Shown here one piece after another: positions 45,815 to 54,334 of a stretch of DNA of 63,826 nt. Below the pieces are notes generated by a model, which was not told the DNA's origin, made no database searches, and saw nothing but the letters and a program-made list of their open reading frames with translations. Origin of the DNA: Kitasatospora sp. NA04385 (GTDB lineage Bacteria; Actinomycetota; Actinomycetes; Streptomycetales; Streptomycetaceae); assembly GCF_013364235.1 (NCBI RefSeq), contig NZ_CP054919.1:2652501-2716326 (forward strand), read 5' to 3'. How positions within the stretch are numbered: position 1 is the stretch's first letter; each line of letters starts with the position of its first letter. The position numbers were made by a program, and so were the translations under genes.

Positions 45815-47214
45815 CGCGTTACATGGACCTCTCCTCCGGGCCGGTGACCGGCCGTCAGGACGACCGCTCCGCCGAACCGGCCCCCGGCGAGGCCGCCGAC
45901 CGGGCCGTCGCGGGGATCCTCGACGCGGTGGTGCGCCCCGCGCCGGGCGCGCCGCGCGGCGTGGTGGTGGACTCCCCGCCGGGCGCGGGCAAGTCGACGC
46001 TGGTGGTGCGGGCGGCCCGCGAACTGGTCGGCGCGGGCGAGCGCCTGATGATCGTCGCCCAGACCAACAGCCAGGTGGACGACCTGGTCGACCGGCTGGC
46101 GTCCAAGGCGCCGGACATCGGCGTCGGCCGGCTGCACGCGAGCGACTCCCGGCCCGCGCCGGAGGCCCTGCGGCACGCCAACGTCACCGCCAGGGACAAG
46201 GTCGCCGACCTGCTGGAGCAGGACGTGGTGATCTCCACGGCGGCGAAGTGGCAGTGGGTGCGGACCGAGCAGCCCTGGCGGCAGGCCATCGTGGACGAGG
46301 CCTACCAGATGCGCTCGGACGCGCTGCTGGCGGTGGCCCGGCTCTTCGAGCGGGCGCTGTTCGTGGGCGACCCGGGCCAGCTCGACCCGTTCACCGTGGT
46401 GGGCACCGACCAGTGGGCGGGCCTGTCCTACGACCCGTCCTCCTCCGCGGTGGTCACCCTGCTCGCCCACAACCCGGCGATCCGGCCGCACCGGCTCCCG
46501 GTCTCCTGGCGGCTGCCCGCCTCGGCGGCGCCGCTGGTCTCCGCCGCGTTCTACCCGTACACGCCGTTCCGGTCCGGCACCGGGCCGGACGACCGCGTCC
46601 TGCGGCCGGGCCTGCGCGGCGACGGCTCCGCGGTGGACGCCGCGATCGACGAGGCGGCGGCCACCGGCTGGGCGCTGCTGGAGCTGCCCGCCCGGCACAC
46701 CGTGCGCACCGACGCCCAGGCCGTCGCGGCGGTGGCGGCCACCGTCCGCCGGCTGCTGGACCGCGGGCTGACCGCGCACTCCGAGCAGGGCACCGCCCCG
46801 CTCACCGCCGGCCGGGTCGCGGTCGGCACCGCGCACCGGGACCAGGCCGCCGCGGTGCGCGCCGAGCTGGCCCGGCTGGGCGTGCCGGTCGACCCGGCGG
46901 CCGGCGAGTGCGTCACGGTCGACACCGCGAACCGGCTGCAGGGCCGCGAGTACGACGTCACGGTCGTCCTGCACCCGCTCTCCGGCCGCCCCGACGCGAC
47001 CGCCTTCCACCTGGAGACCGGCCGCCTGTGCGTGCTGGCCTCCCGGCACCGGCACGCCTGCATCGTCGTGGCCCGCGCCGGCATCCCCGAGCTCCTGGAC
47101 GCCCACCCCGCCACCGAACCCGTCCAGCTGGGCGTCGCCGTCAAGTTCCCCGACGGCTGGGAGGCCAACCACGCGGTCCTCTCCCACCTCGCCGAACACC
47201 GCGTCCGCCTGTAG
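45811..47214 (+). CDS. SF1B (UPF1/Dna2-type) helicase
   Basis: A 467-residue superfamily 1 helicase motor. Motifs in order: Walker A DSPPGAGKST (54-63), Ia QTNSQVDDL (84-92), II VDEAYQM (161-167; DEAY rather than DEAS/DEAH), III GDPGQLDPF (186-194), IV SWRLP (232-236), V DTANRLQGREYDV (371-383) and VI LASRHRHACIVV (409-420). Length and motifs fit the AAA_11/AAA_12 helicases such as UPF1, SMUBP2 and the Dna2 C-terminal half. It has no nuclease, barrel or accessory domain of its own. Those appear to be in the two upstream genes. ATG 45811 overlaps the previous stop. A double hairpin follows the stop, closing the operon. Confidence 0.85.
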   Translation: MTRYMDLSSGPVTGRQDDRSAEPAPGEAADRAVAGILDAVVRPAPGAPRGVVVDSPPGAGKSTLVVRAARELVGAGERLMIVAQTNSQVDDLVDRLASKAPDIGVGRLHASDSRPAPEALRHANVTARDKVADLLEQDVVISTAAKWQWVRTEQPWRQAIVDEAYQMRSDALLAVARLFERALFVGDPGQLDPFTVVGTDQWAGLSYDPSSSAVVTLLAHNPAIRPHRLPVSWRLPASAAPLVSAAFYPYTPFRSGTGPDDRVLRPGLRGDGSAVDAAIDEAAATGWALLELPARHTVRTDAQAVAAVAATVRRLLDRGLTAHSEQGTAPLTAGRVAVGTAHRDQAAAVRAELARLGVPVDPAAGECVTVDTANRLQGREYDVTVVLHPLSGRPDATAFHLETGRLCVLASRHRHACIVVARAGIPELLDAHPATEPVQLGVAVKFPDGWEANHAVLSHLAEHRVRL

Positions 47215-47223
47215 GGGGGCACC

Positions 47224-47290
47224 GCCGGGGGCTCCGGGAGAGCCCCTGGCGGGGCCCGCGCCAAGGGCGCGCGGGGCGTCTCGCGCGCCC
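47224..47290 (+). terminator. Two consecutive hairpins closing the nuclease-helicase operon
   Basis: Hairpin 1 (47224-47250): GCCGGGGGCTC-CGGGA-GAGCCCCTGGC, 11 bp with one G-U. Hairpin 2 (47265-47290): arms GGGCGCGC and GCGCGCCC around a 10-nt loop. They begin 10 nt after the helicase stop. Confidence 0.75.
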
Positions 47291-47395
47291 CCGGCGGGGA
47301 ATAGCGCGCGTGGGCGCACCGTTCCGGTTCTGGCGGTTCGCGCGCGACAATGGACGGCGGCCGTCTTTCCCTCGCACTCCCGGAGGTGCCCCGTC

Positions 47396-47794
47396 ATGCC
47401 CGACTCGCATCCGCAGGCGTCCGACCAGGGCGGTTCGCCGACTCCGGCGGTCGCCTCCCCGGTGCCTGGCCCGGCCCGGCGGATCCGCCCGGTTGAGTTG
47501 ATCTTCGAGCCGGCGGGGCCGGAGCCGGAGCCGGAGCGGTTCTTCGACCTGGAGTCGATCGACGACCCCTCCCAACTGCTGTCGCGCTCCACCGAGTTGG
47601 CCCTGGCGTTCCGGGCCGCGGCGGAGCGGGCGACCGACTTCCAGGCGCTGGCCGCCGCGCAGCTCGCCGACCCGCGCCGTTTCGACGCGCTCTCGCCGGA
47701 GCAGATCGCCGAGCGGGCCGACTGGACGCCGGACTACGCGGTGCGGATGGTCGAGTACGGCCGGTCGCTCCAGCGCCGCGGCCCGGAGGAGTAG
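47396..47794 (+). CDS. Small unknown protein
   Basis: A 132-residue protein that I do not recognise. A Pro-rich N-terminus (residues 1-45) precedes an acidic, helical C-terminal part: FFDLESIDDPSQLLSRSTEL, ALAFRAAAERATDFQALAAA and LSPEQIAERADWTPDYAVRMVE. The last segment resembles a small helix-turn-helix-like or protein-binding helix pair. ATG 47396 has an excellent GGAGGTG site. It sits after the terminator of the nuclease-helicase cassette, in the same direction, with its own promoter region. No signal peptide or membrane helix is present. Confidence 0.65.
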   Translation: MPDSHPQASDQGGSPTPAVASPVPGPARRIRPVELIFEPAGPEPEPERFFDLESIDDPSQLLSRSTELALAFRAAAERATDFQALAAAQLADPRRFDALSPEQIAERADWTPDYAVRMVEYGRSLQRRGPEE

Positions 47795-47932
47795 GCCCGC
47801 ACCGAGGGGCGACGGCGGGCCCGCCAGGCCACTGGCATATGCGGCGGGCGATGGTACGCCCCCGCACCCCCGGCTGTCCGGCGAACGCCGTTTTCTCCCC
47901 GGCCGGCCGCGCCGCCGGTCCACCCTGACCAG

Positions 47933-48475
47933 GTGGACATCTGGACCTATCAATCCGTGGAGTACGTCAGCGTCGCCGGGGAGGCGTGGCTCGCCTCCGC
48001 CAGCGAGTACCCGAGCAGCATGCGCGCCCTGTGGGAGGCCCGCCCGTGGGCGCCCGCGGTCCTCCCGTGCGGCCGGGCGTTCGACGTGATCAGCCTGCCG
48101 GCCGTGTTCGGCCGCCGGGTGCTGGACGAGCTGTGGACCTCGGGCCCGGGCTGCGGCCCGGTGGCGACGTACCGGGGCCGGACGCTGCTGTTCGTGCAGC
48201 CGGGGGCCGCGGGGCGGCTGCGGACGCTGCTGGCCTGGGAGGAGTGGGCCCGGGACGTGCCGCCGCTGCTGTGCCACGGCCAGGGGGACGCGGTGACGGT
48301 GCCGCCGGTGCAGCGGGCGATCGACGCGCCGGAGTCCACGTCCAGCCGGTGGATCGTGGCGCCGGACACCAGCGAGCCGTGGCTGCCGGGGGCGTCGGTG
48401 GTGCTGTGGGCGTGCGTCCGGGCGGCCCGCGGGCGGGCCCGGGAGGCCGGCGACCCGGTGTCGAACGCGCGCTGA
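47933..48475 (+). CDS. Prim-Pol (DNA primase/polymerase N-terminal)-like protein, short form
   Basis: A 180-residue protein resembling streptomycete proteins annotated as bifunctional DNA primase/polymerase. Matching pieces are WLASASEYPSSMRALWEARP, VLPCGRAFDVISLPAVFGRR, PPLLCHGQGDAVTVPP and WLPGASVVLWACVRAARGRA. These resemble the Prim-Pol half, but the metal-binding Asp pair of active Prim-Pol is not evident, so it may be catalytically inert. The GTG at 47933 has only AGG upstream. The remnant-like length and position between the helicase cassette and tRNA-Lys are notable. Its role is unknown. Confidence 0.6.
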   Translation: MDIWTYQSVEYVSVAGEAWLASASEYPSSMRALWEARPWAPAVLPCGRAFDVISLPAVFGRRVLDELWTSGPGCGPVATYRGRTLLFVQPGAAGRLRTLLAWEEWARDVPPLLCHGQGDAVTVPPVQRAIDAPESTSSRWIVAPDTSEPWLPGASVVLWACVRAARGRAREAGDPVSNAR

Positions 48476-48505
48476 ACGGGAGGTGCCGCGCCGGGGGAAT
48501 CGATT

Positions 48506-48534
48506 TTGGCTCCGGCCCCGGCCGCTGCTAGAGT
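48506..48534 (+). promoter_or_regulatory. Promoter of the first tRNA-Lys
   Basis: TTGGCT (48506-48511), a 17-nt spacer and TAGAGT (48529-48534). Confidence 0.65.
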
Positions 48535-48549
48535 CTTCCACGTCAGCAG

Positions 48550-48623
48550 GCGCCGCTAGCTCAGTTGGTTAGAGCAGCTGACTCTTAATCAGCGGGTCCG
48601 GGGTTCGAGTCCCTGGCGGCGCA
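48550..48623 (+). tRNA. tRNA-Lys (CTT), copy 1
   Basis: The acceptor GCGCCGC pairs with GCGGCGC (48616-48622). The D-arm is GCTCAGTTGGTTAGAGC, the anticodon stem GCTGA/TCAGC encloses CTCTTAA with anticodon CTT, and the T-arm is CGGGG-TTCGAGT-CCCTG. CCA is not encoded. It is identical to the gene at 56029-56102. Confidence 0.96.
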
Positions 48624-48634
48624 CAGACAGCGAG

Positions 48635-48658
48635 AGGCCCCCCTTCACCGGGGGGCCT
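48635..48658 (+). terminator. Terminator after tRNA-Lys copy 1
   Basis: AGGCCCCCC and GGGGGGCCT form a 9-bp stem around TTCACC, followed by TTT. Confidence 0.85.
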
Positions 48659-48722
48659 TTCGCGTTGCGGCGCGCGGCCGAACGACGTGTCGCGCAGCCC
48701 CCGGCGGTGCGTAAAGGGCTGC

Positions 48723-48728
48723 TAATGT
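48723..48728 (+). promoter_or_regulatory. -10 box of a leaderless promoter
   Basis: TAATGT ends 7 nt before ATG 48736. There is no ribosome site. Confidence 0.45.
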
Positions 48729-48735
48729 CCGGCCC

Positions 48736-48978
48736 ATGGCGTTCGATGATCTCCATTCCGACTGGGCCGCCTGGCTCGACGCGGAGCTCGCCGAGGCCGA
48801 GGCGGCCGCGCTGCGCGGGCACCGGCGGGAGCGGCACCGGCGGCGGCTGCTCCGGTCGCTGGCCTGGGCGGGCGCGGCGGCGCTGGCGGCCGGCCTCGGT
48901 TTCGGCCTGGTGTACACGGCGCAGCACGGCCCGGCCCCGCGCCCGGCGGTGACGGCCTCGCCCACGCCCGGGTCCTAG
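48736..48978 (+). CDS. Small single-helix membrane protein
   Basis: An 80-residue protein. The acidic helical N-terminus is WAAWLDAELAEAEAAAL, followed by a very basic stretch (RGHRRERHRRRLLR). One membrane helix comes next (SLAWAGAAALAAGLGFGLVY) and a Pro/Thr tail outside. The positive-inside rule puts the N-terminus in the cytoplasm. Its function is unknown. Leaderless start at 48736. Confidence 0.65.
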   Translation: MAFDDLHSDWAAWLDAELAEAEAAALRGHRRERHRRRLLRSLAWAGAAALAAGLGFGLVYTAQHGPAPRPAVTASPTPGS

Positions 48979-48992
48979 CCGGGGACCGGCGC

Positions 48993-49619
48993 TCAGCCCA
49001 GCAGGACCACCGCCAGTCGGCGCGGCCCGTGGACGCCCTTGACCCGGATCATCTCGATGTCGGCGGTGGCGGAGGGCCCGCTGACGAAGGTGAGCGGCCG
49101 GGCCGGGTCGAGCCGGGTGATCGCCCCGGGCAGCGCGGAGTGCACCTGTTCGGCGCGGACGACGCACACGTGCAGGTCGGGCAGCAGGGTCGCGGCGCGG
49201 CGCCCCTGGGCGGGGCCGCCGTCCAGGACCAGGGTGCCGGAGTCGGCGACGGCGGCCGCGCAACCGGTCAGGACGGCGTCGGTGGCGTCGAGTTCGGCCG
49301 TGCCGAGCGGCGGGCGGTCGACCCGGATCCGCCCGTCCCAGTCGGCGGTCCAGTCGGCGGGCAGCCCGTCCGGGACGACCAGGCTGCGGGCGCCCTCGTC
49401 GGCCAGCGCCCGGGCGACGGCCGGGGCGGGTTCCGCGGCGCGCAGCACGCGGGCGCCGTACTCCTCCAGCCGTTCGGCGAACAGCGCGAGCACCGCCTCC
49501 CGGTCGTCGGGGTCGAGGCCGGGGGCGTGCCGCAGGTAGTGGCGGGGCGGTTCGGGGGCGGGCGGGACGGCGGCGGCGCGGATCCGGCGGAGGATCTCCT
49601 CGCGGGCGGTGGCGGTCAT
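48993..49619 (-). CDS. lutC: LutC, LUD-domain lactate-utilisation protein
   Basis: A 208-residue LUD-domain protein (LutC/YkgG). It belongs to the LutABC iron-sulfur complex that oxidises L-lactate to pyruvate. Typical strands and loops are RSLVVPDGLPADW, DAVLTGCAAAVADSGTLVL, HVCVVRAEQVHSALP and the ending LTFVSGPSATADIEMIRVKG with VHGP. It has no iron-sulfur Cys set, as is normal for LutC. It is the last gene of lutABC, and its ATG overlaps the lutB stop (ATGA). Confidence 0.92.
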   Translation of the reverse strand: MTATAREEILRRIRAAAVPPAPEPPRHYLRHAPGLDPDDREAVLALFAERLEEYGARVLRAAEPAPAVARALADEGARSLVVPDGLPADWTADWDGRIRVDRPPLGTAELDATDAVLTGCAAAVADSGTLVLDGGPAQGRRAATLLPDLHVCVVRAEQVHSALPGAITRLDPARPLTFVSGPSATADIEMIRVKGVHGPRRLAVVLLG

Positions 49620-51034
49620 GCCTGCTCTCCTTCGTTGCGCTTCCACCAGCTGCGGAAGGACTCCCGGGGGATGTCGGGCAGCGCCCGGTTGTCGGTCCAG
49701 CCGGGGACGGGGGTGCGGGCGGGCAGCAGCGGCCCGACCAGTCCGGCGGCCCGGACGGCGGCCTTCCAGACCGCGGGGCGCTCCATCACGGCGCCGACGG
49801 TGTTCAGCGCGGCCCGTTCGACGGGGTGCTTCCCGCCGTCGGCGATCCGGGCGCGCTGGTCGAGCAGCACGTCGGTGAACCTGATCCGCACGGGGCAGAC
49901 CTCGTTGCAGGCGCCGCACAGGGTGGAGGCGTACGGCAGCGAGGCGGTCTGCGGGTCGTCGGTCCCCTTGAGCAGCGGGTTGAGGATCGCGCCGATCGGC
50001 CCGGGGTAGACGGAGCCGTAGGCGTGGCCGCCGGTGCGCTCGTAGACGGGGCAGGTGTTCATGCAGGCGCCGCAGCGGATGCAGCGCAGGGCCTGGCGGC
50101 CGACGGGGTCGGCGAGGGCGCGGGTGCGCCCGTTGTCGACCAGGACGAGGTGGAAGTCGCGCGGGCCGTCGCCGTCGGTGGTGCCGGTCCAGGTGCTGGT
50201 GTAGGGGGCCATCCGCTCGCCGGTGGCGTTGCGGGCCAGCAGTTGCAGGAAGACCTCCAGGTCCTGCCAGCTGGGGACGGTCTTCTCGATGCCGACCACG
50301 GAGATCAGGGTGTCGGCGAGGGTGAGGCACATCCGGCCGTTGCCCTCGGACTCGACGACGACCAGGGTGCCGGTCTCGGCGACGACGAAGTTGGCGCCGG
50401 AGACGGCGACCTTGGCGCCGAGGAACTTCTCCCGCAGGTGCAGCCGGGCGGCTTCGGCGAGTTCGGCGGGGTCGTCGGTGAGCCCTTCGGGGGCGGGGCG
50501 GCCGTGCCGGCCCATCTCGCGGACGAAGATCTCCCGGATCTCGGCGCGGTTGCGGTGCAGCGCGGGGACGACCACGTGCGAGGGCAGGTCGTCGCCGAGC
50601 TGGACGATGGTGGCGGCGAGGTCGGTCTCGCGGGCGGTGATGCCGGCGGCTTCGAGGGCGGCGTCGAGGCCGATCTCCTCGGTGAGCATCGACTTGACCT
50701 TGACGATCTCGCGTTCGCCGGTGGCCCGGACCAGCTCGGTGACGATCCGGTTGGCCTCGGCGGCGTCGCGGGCCCAGTGGACGGTGCCGCCGGCCGCGGT
50801 GACCTTCTCCTCGACCCGCAGCAGGTGCTCCTCCAGGCCGGCCAGCACCCGGTCCTTGATCGCGGCGGCGCTGTCGCGCAGCTGCTCCCAGTCGGGGCGC
50901 TCGGCGGCCAGCACGGCCCGCTTGCCCCGGATGGTGTGGGTGGCGCGGCGCACGTTCTCGCGCAGCTGCCGGTTGCCGACCTCGTGCGCGGCGGCCTCGG
51001 GGAACGCGGGCCAGCCGAGGAACGACCTGCTCAT
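49616..51034 (-). CDS. lutB: LutB, iron-sulfur lactate-oxidation protein
   Basis: A 472-residue protein with a LUD domain (residues 60-300; VSGANFVVAETGTLVVVESEG) and a ferredoxin-like C-terminal domain with two 4Fe-4S motifs: CIRCGACMNTCPVY and CGACNEVCPV. It carries electrons in L-lactate oxidation by LutABC. The ATG at 51034 overlaps the lutA stop. An in-frame extension farther upstream is antisense-like and belongs to the lutA region. A typical LutB C-end (RESFRSWWKRNEGE) is present. Confidence 0.93.
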   Translation of the reverse strand: MSRSFLGWPAFPEAAAHEVGNRQLRENVRRATHTIRGKRAVLAAERPDWEQLRDSAAAIKDRVLAGLEEHLLRVEEKVTAAGGTVHWARDAAEANRIVTELVRATGEREIVKVKSMLTEEIGLDAALEAAGITARETDLAATIVQLGDDLPSHVVVPALHRNRAEIREIFVREMGRHGRPAPEGLTDDPAELAEAARLHLREKFLGAKVAVSGANFVVAETGTLVVVESEGNGRMCLTLADTLISVVGIEKTVPSWQDLEVFLQLLARNATGERMAPYTSTWTGTTDGDGPRDFHLVLVDNGRTRALADPVGRQALRCIRCGACMNTCPVYERTGGHAYGSVYPGPIGAILNPLLKGTDDPQTASLPYASTLCGACNEVCPVRIRFTDVLLDQRARIADGGKHPVERAALNTVGAVMERPAVWKAAVRAAGLVGPLLPARTPVPGWTDNRALPDIPRESFRSWWKRNEGEQA

Positions 51035-51825
51035 CGGACCGCCTCCGTCACGGGGAGGCCGGGCAGCGGCCCGTCCTGTTCGGTGCGGGCGAGGATCTCG
51101 GCGAGGTGCAGGGTGCGCACCGGGTGCCCGTCCCGGGTGAGCCGGCCGCCGATGTTCATCAGGCAGGAGTTGTCGACGGCGGCCAGCACGGACGCCCCGG
51201 TCTCCAGGACGTGCCGGGCCTTGTCGCCGTTCATCGCGCCGGAGACCGCCGGGTTCTTCACCGAGAAGGTGCCGCCGAAGCCGCAGCACTCCTCCTGGGC
51301 GGGCAGTTCGACGTAGTCGATCCCGGCGACGGCGCGCAGCAGCCGGTGCGGCCGCTCCCCCAGCCCGGTGGCCCGCAGGCTGTGGCAGGTGGGGTGGTAG
51401 GTGACCCGGTGCGGGAAGTACGCCCCGACCTGTTCGACGCCCAGCCGGTCCGTCAGGTACTCGGTCAACTCGACGACCCGGGGCGCGAGTTCGGCCACCG
51501 CCCGGGCCAGCCCGGGGTCGCCCGCGGCTTCGGCGGCCAGCGGGTACGACTCGGCGGGCATCCCGGCGCAGGAGGCGGACGGGACGACGATCTCCTCGTA
51601 CCCGGCGAAGGTGTCGACGAAGTGCCGGGCGAGCTTCGCGGTCTCCTTGCGGTAGCCGGTGTTGAAGTGCATCTGGCCGCAGCAGCTCTGCGCCGCGGGG
51701 AAGTCGACCTCGACGCCGAGGCGGCGCAGCAGGGTGACGGTGGCCCGGCCGGTGCCCGGGAACAGGGTGTCGTTCAGGCAGGTCACGAACAGGGCGGTGC
51801 GGGAGCGCGGGGCGTTCGGAGGCAT
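51031..51825 (-). CDS. lutA: LutA, CCG-domain lactate-oxidation protein
   Basis: A 264-residue protein with two cysteine-rich CCG domains (QSCCGQMHFNTGYR and EECCGFGGTFSVKNP) of the kind found in heterodisulfide reductase and glycolate oxidase iron-sulfur subunits. It works with LutB and LutC in L-lactate oxidation. The ATG at 51825 lies 6 nt after the -10 TATGAT (51832-51837, minus), so the operon appears leaderless. The GntR gene is divergent. Tandem 11-bp repeats overlap the promoter. Confidence 0.93.
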   Translation of the reverse strand: MPPNAPRSRTALFVTCLNDTLFPGTGRATVTLLRRLGVEVDFPAAQSCCGQMHFNTGYRKETAKLARHFVDTFAGYEEIVVPSASCAGMPAESYPLAAEAAGDPGLARAVAELAPRVVELTEYLTDRLGVEQVGAYFPHRVTYHPTCHSLRATGLGERPHRLLRAVAGIDYVELPAQEECCGFGGTFSVKNPAVSGAMNGDKARHVLETGASVLAAVDNSCLMNIGGRLTRDGHPVRTLHLAEILARTEQDGPLPGLPVTEAVR

Positions 51826-51831
51826 GCCCGC

Positions 51832-51858
51832 ATCATAGATGCAAGCTTAGATGCAAGC
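51832..51858. promoter_or_regulatory. lutABC promoter with two direct repeats TAGATGCAAGC
   Basis: Two exact copies of TAGATGCAAGC (51836-51846, 51848-51858) with 12-bp spacing overlap the -10 TATGAT of lutA. They are on the divergent side of the GntR gene and are the probable operator of that regulator. Confidence 0.6.
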
Positions 51859-51882
51859 CAGGGTGCGTGTCAGAATGACCGG

Positions 51883-52500
51883 GTGACGACCGACGCCCTC
51901 CCCACCGCCGACCGGGCCTACCAGCATGTCCGCACCCGTCTGCTGGACGGCACCTGGCCCGGCGGCACCCTGCTGTCCGAAGGCGTCGTCGCGACCGAGC
52001 TGGGCCTGTCCCGCACGCCCGTCCGCGAGGCGTTCCTGCGCCTGCAGTCCGAGGGGTTCCTGCGCCTGTACCCCAAGCGCGGCGCCCAGGTCGTCCCGAT
52101 CGCCCCGGGCGAGGCCCGGGACGTCCTCGCCGCCCGGGTCCTGTTCGAGCACGCCGCGATCGACACCCTCGCCGCCCTCGGCCCCACCGCGCTGACGGCC
52201 GCCGCCGCGGACCTGCTGGCCGCCTGCGAGCACCGCGACCCGCACCCCGTCGAGGCCGGCCGCCACTTCCACCTCACCCTGCTGCGGGCGGCCGGCAACC
52301 CCGTCCTGACCTCGCTGTACGAGGCGCTCTGGGACCGGCAGATACGCATCTCGGCCGCCGCGACGGCGACCGCCGCCCACGCCGAGCGGGACCACACCGA
52401 ACACCTGGCCCTGGCCCGCGCCCTCGCCACCCCCGACCCCGCCGCCGCCCGGGCCCTGGTCACCGCCCACGCCGAGTCCCTGAATGCGGGCCCGCCGTTC
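51883..52500 (+). CDS. GntR-family (FadR subfamily) regulator, 3' end unresolved
   Basis: A FadR-type regulator divergent from lutABC. The winged helix is intact (AYQHVRTRLLDGTWPGGTLL, VVATELGLSRTPVREAFLRL, GFLRLYPKRGAQVVPI), as is an FCD domain with metal-type His residues (AGRHFHLTLLRAAGNP, AERDHTEHLALARAL). It likely represses lactate oxidation, as LldR/LutR proteins do. Homologues end near residue 200, but here no stop codon occurs. The frame stays open for another 2.1 kb antisense to pgi, up to 54582. An out-of-frame TGA occurs at 52481-52483, where the gene should stop. The end given is therefore the end of recognisable sequence. The GTG at 51883 is 6 nt after a -10-like CAGAAT, so probably leaderless. 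Confidence 0.75.
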
Positions 52501-54162
52501 TCACCGGCCGCGCAGCTCCCGGTACTGGTCGACCAGGTTGGCGGTGGAGGCGTCCAGGGCCTCGGCGCCCTCGCCGGTGAGCAGGATCGGCTCGATCTTC
52601 TTGGCGAGCACCTTGCCGAGCTCGACGCCCCACTGGTCGAAGGAGTCGATGTTCCAGACCGCGCCCTGGACGAAGACCTTGTGCTCGTAGAGCGCGATCA
52701 GCTGGCCCAGGACGTGCGGGGTCAGCTCGGTGGCCAGGATGGTCGTGGTGGGGTGGTTGCCCCGGAAGGTCTTGTGCGGGACGAGCTCGGCGGGCACGCC
52801 CTCCGCGGCGACCTCCTCGGCGGTCTTGCCGAAGGCGAGCGCCTGGGTCTGGGCGAAGAAGTTGGCCATCAGCAGGTCGTGCTGGGCGACCAGGCCGGGC
52901 TGCAGGTCGGCGACCGGGCGGGCGAAGCCGAGGAAGTCGGCGGGGATGAGCTTGGTGCCCTGGTGCAGCAGCTGGTAGTAGGCGTGCTGCCCGTTGGTGC
53001 CCGGGGTGCCCCACACCACGGGGCCGGTCTGCCAGTCGACGGGGTTGCCGTCCCGGTCGACGGACTTGCCGTTGGACTCCATGTCGAGCTGCTGCAGGTA
53101 CGCGGTGAACTTCGACAGGTAGTGCGAGTACGGGAGCACCGCGTGCGCCTGGGCGTCGAAGAACGCGCCGTACCAGACGCCGAGCAGGCCGAGCAGCAGC
53201 GGCACGTTCTCCTCGGCGGGGGCGGTGCGGAAGTGCTCGTCGACCAGGCGGAAGCCGGCCAGCATCTCCTGGAAGCGCTCGGCGCCGATCGCGATCATCA
53301 GCGAGAGGCCGATCGCCGAGTCGTAGGAGTAGCGGCCGCCCACCCAGTCCCAGAACTCGAACATGTTGGCGGTGTCGATGCCGAAGTCGGCGACGCCCTG
53401 CGCGTTGGTGGACAGCGCCACGAAGTGCTTGGCGACGGCCTCCTCGCCGGCGCCGAGCTGCTCCAGCAGCCAGCTGCGGGCGACGACCGCGTTGGTGACG
53501 GTCTCGATGGTGGTGAAGGTCTTGGAGGCGACGACGAACAGCGTCTCGGCGGCGTCCAGGTCGCGGACGGCCTCGTGCAGGTCGGCGCCGTCGACGTTGG
53601 AGACGAACCGGACGGTCAGGTCGCGGTCGGTGTAGGAGCGCAGCACCTCGTAGGCCATCGCGGGGCCGAGGTCGGAGCCGCCGATGCCGATGTTGACGAC
53701 GTTGCGGATGCGGCGGCCGGTGTGGCCGGTCCACTCGCCGGAGCGCACCCGCTCGGAGAAGGCGGCCATCTTGTCGAGCACGGCGTGCACGGCGGGCACC
53801 ACGTTCTCGCCGTCGACCTCGATGACGGCGTCGCGGGGGGCGCGCAGCGCGGTGTGCAGGACGGCCCGGTCCTCGGTGGTGTTGATCTTCTCGCCGCGGA
53901 ACATGGCGTCGCGCAGCTCGGCGACGCCGGTCGCGGCGGCGAGTTCGCGCAGCAGTTCCAGGGTGCGGTCGGTGACCAGGTGCTTCGAGTAGTCGACGAA
54001 GAGGTCGCCGACCCGCAGGGTGTAGCGCGCGCCGCGGTCGGGGTCGGCGGCGAACAGCCCGCGCAGGTGCTGTTCGCCGAGATCCGCCCGGTGCTTCCCC
54101 AGCGCGGCCCACTGCGGGGTGCGGTCCAACGGGGTCCGGCCGTTGGCGGGGGTGTCCGACAT
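52501..54162 (-). CDS. pgi: Glucose-6-phosphate isomerase
   Basis: A 553-residue phosphoglucose isomerase that interconverts glucose-6-phosphate and fructose-6-phosphate. Signatures present: [15 protein letters not shown] (phosphate loop), [17 protein letters not shown], the PGI signature near [14 protein letters not shown], and QWGVELGK at the C-end. Catalytic Glu and His lie in LDMESNGKS and the [18 protein letters not shown] segment. Full length for the family. ATG 54162 has AGGAGC 7 nt upstream. It stands alone, convergent with the GntR gene, whose open frame runs through its antisense strand. Confidence 0.97.
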   Translation of the reverse strand: MSDTPANGRTPLDRTPQWAALGKHRADLGEQHLRGLFAADPDRGARYTLRVGDLFVDYSKHLVTDRTLELLRELAAATGVAELRDAMFRGEKINTTEDRAVLHTALRAPRDAVIEVDGENVVPAVHAVLDKMAAFSERVRSGEWTGHTGRRIRNVVNIGIGGSDLGPAMAYEVLRSYTDRDLTVRFVSNVDGADLHEAVRDLDAAETLFVVASKTFTTIETVTNAVVARSWLLEQLGAGEEAVAKHFVALSTNAQGVADFGIDTANMFEFWDWVGGRYSYDSAIGLSLMIAIGAERFQEMLAGFRLVDEHFRTAPAEENVPLLLGLLGVWYGAFFDAQAHAVLPYSHYLSKFTAYLQQLDMESNGKSVDRDGNPVDWQTGPVVWGTPGTNGQHAYYQLLHQGTKLIPADFLGFARPVADLQPGLVAQHDLLMANFFAQTQALAFGKTAEEVAAEGVPAELVPHKTFRGNHPTTTILATELTPHVLGQLIALYEHKVFVQGAVWNIDSFDQWGVELGKVLAKKIEPILLTGEGAEALDASTANLVDQYRELRGR

Positions 54163-54334
54163 CGGTTGCTCCTAGCGTCATACGGGTGCGGATACCGGCT
54201 GGTTCCGGCGGGAGGGTTGCGCTGGTCCGGCGGGTACGCGTGCGTGTGCCGGCTCCGTCGACGGCCTTGCCCGCCCCAACCCTATGCCCTGTCGGCAGCG
54301 GTTCAACGGTCCACCACGGGAGGTCGACGGGACG

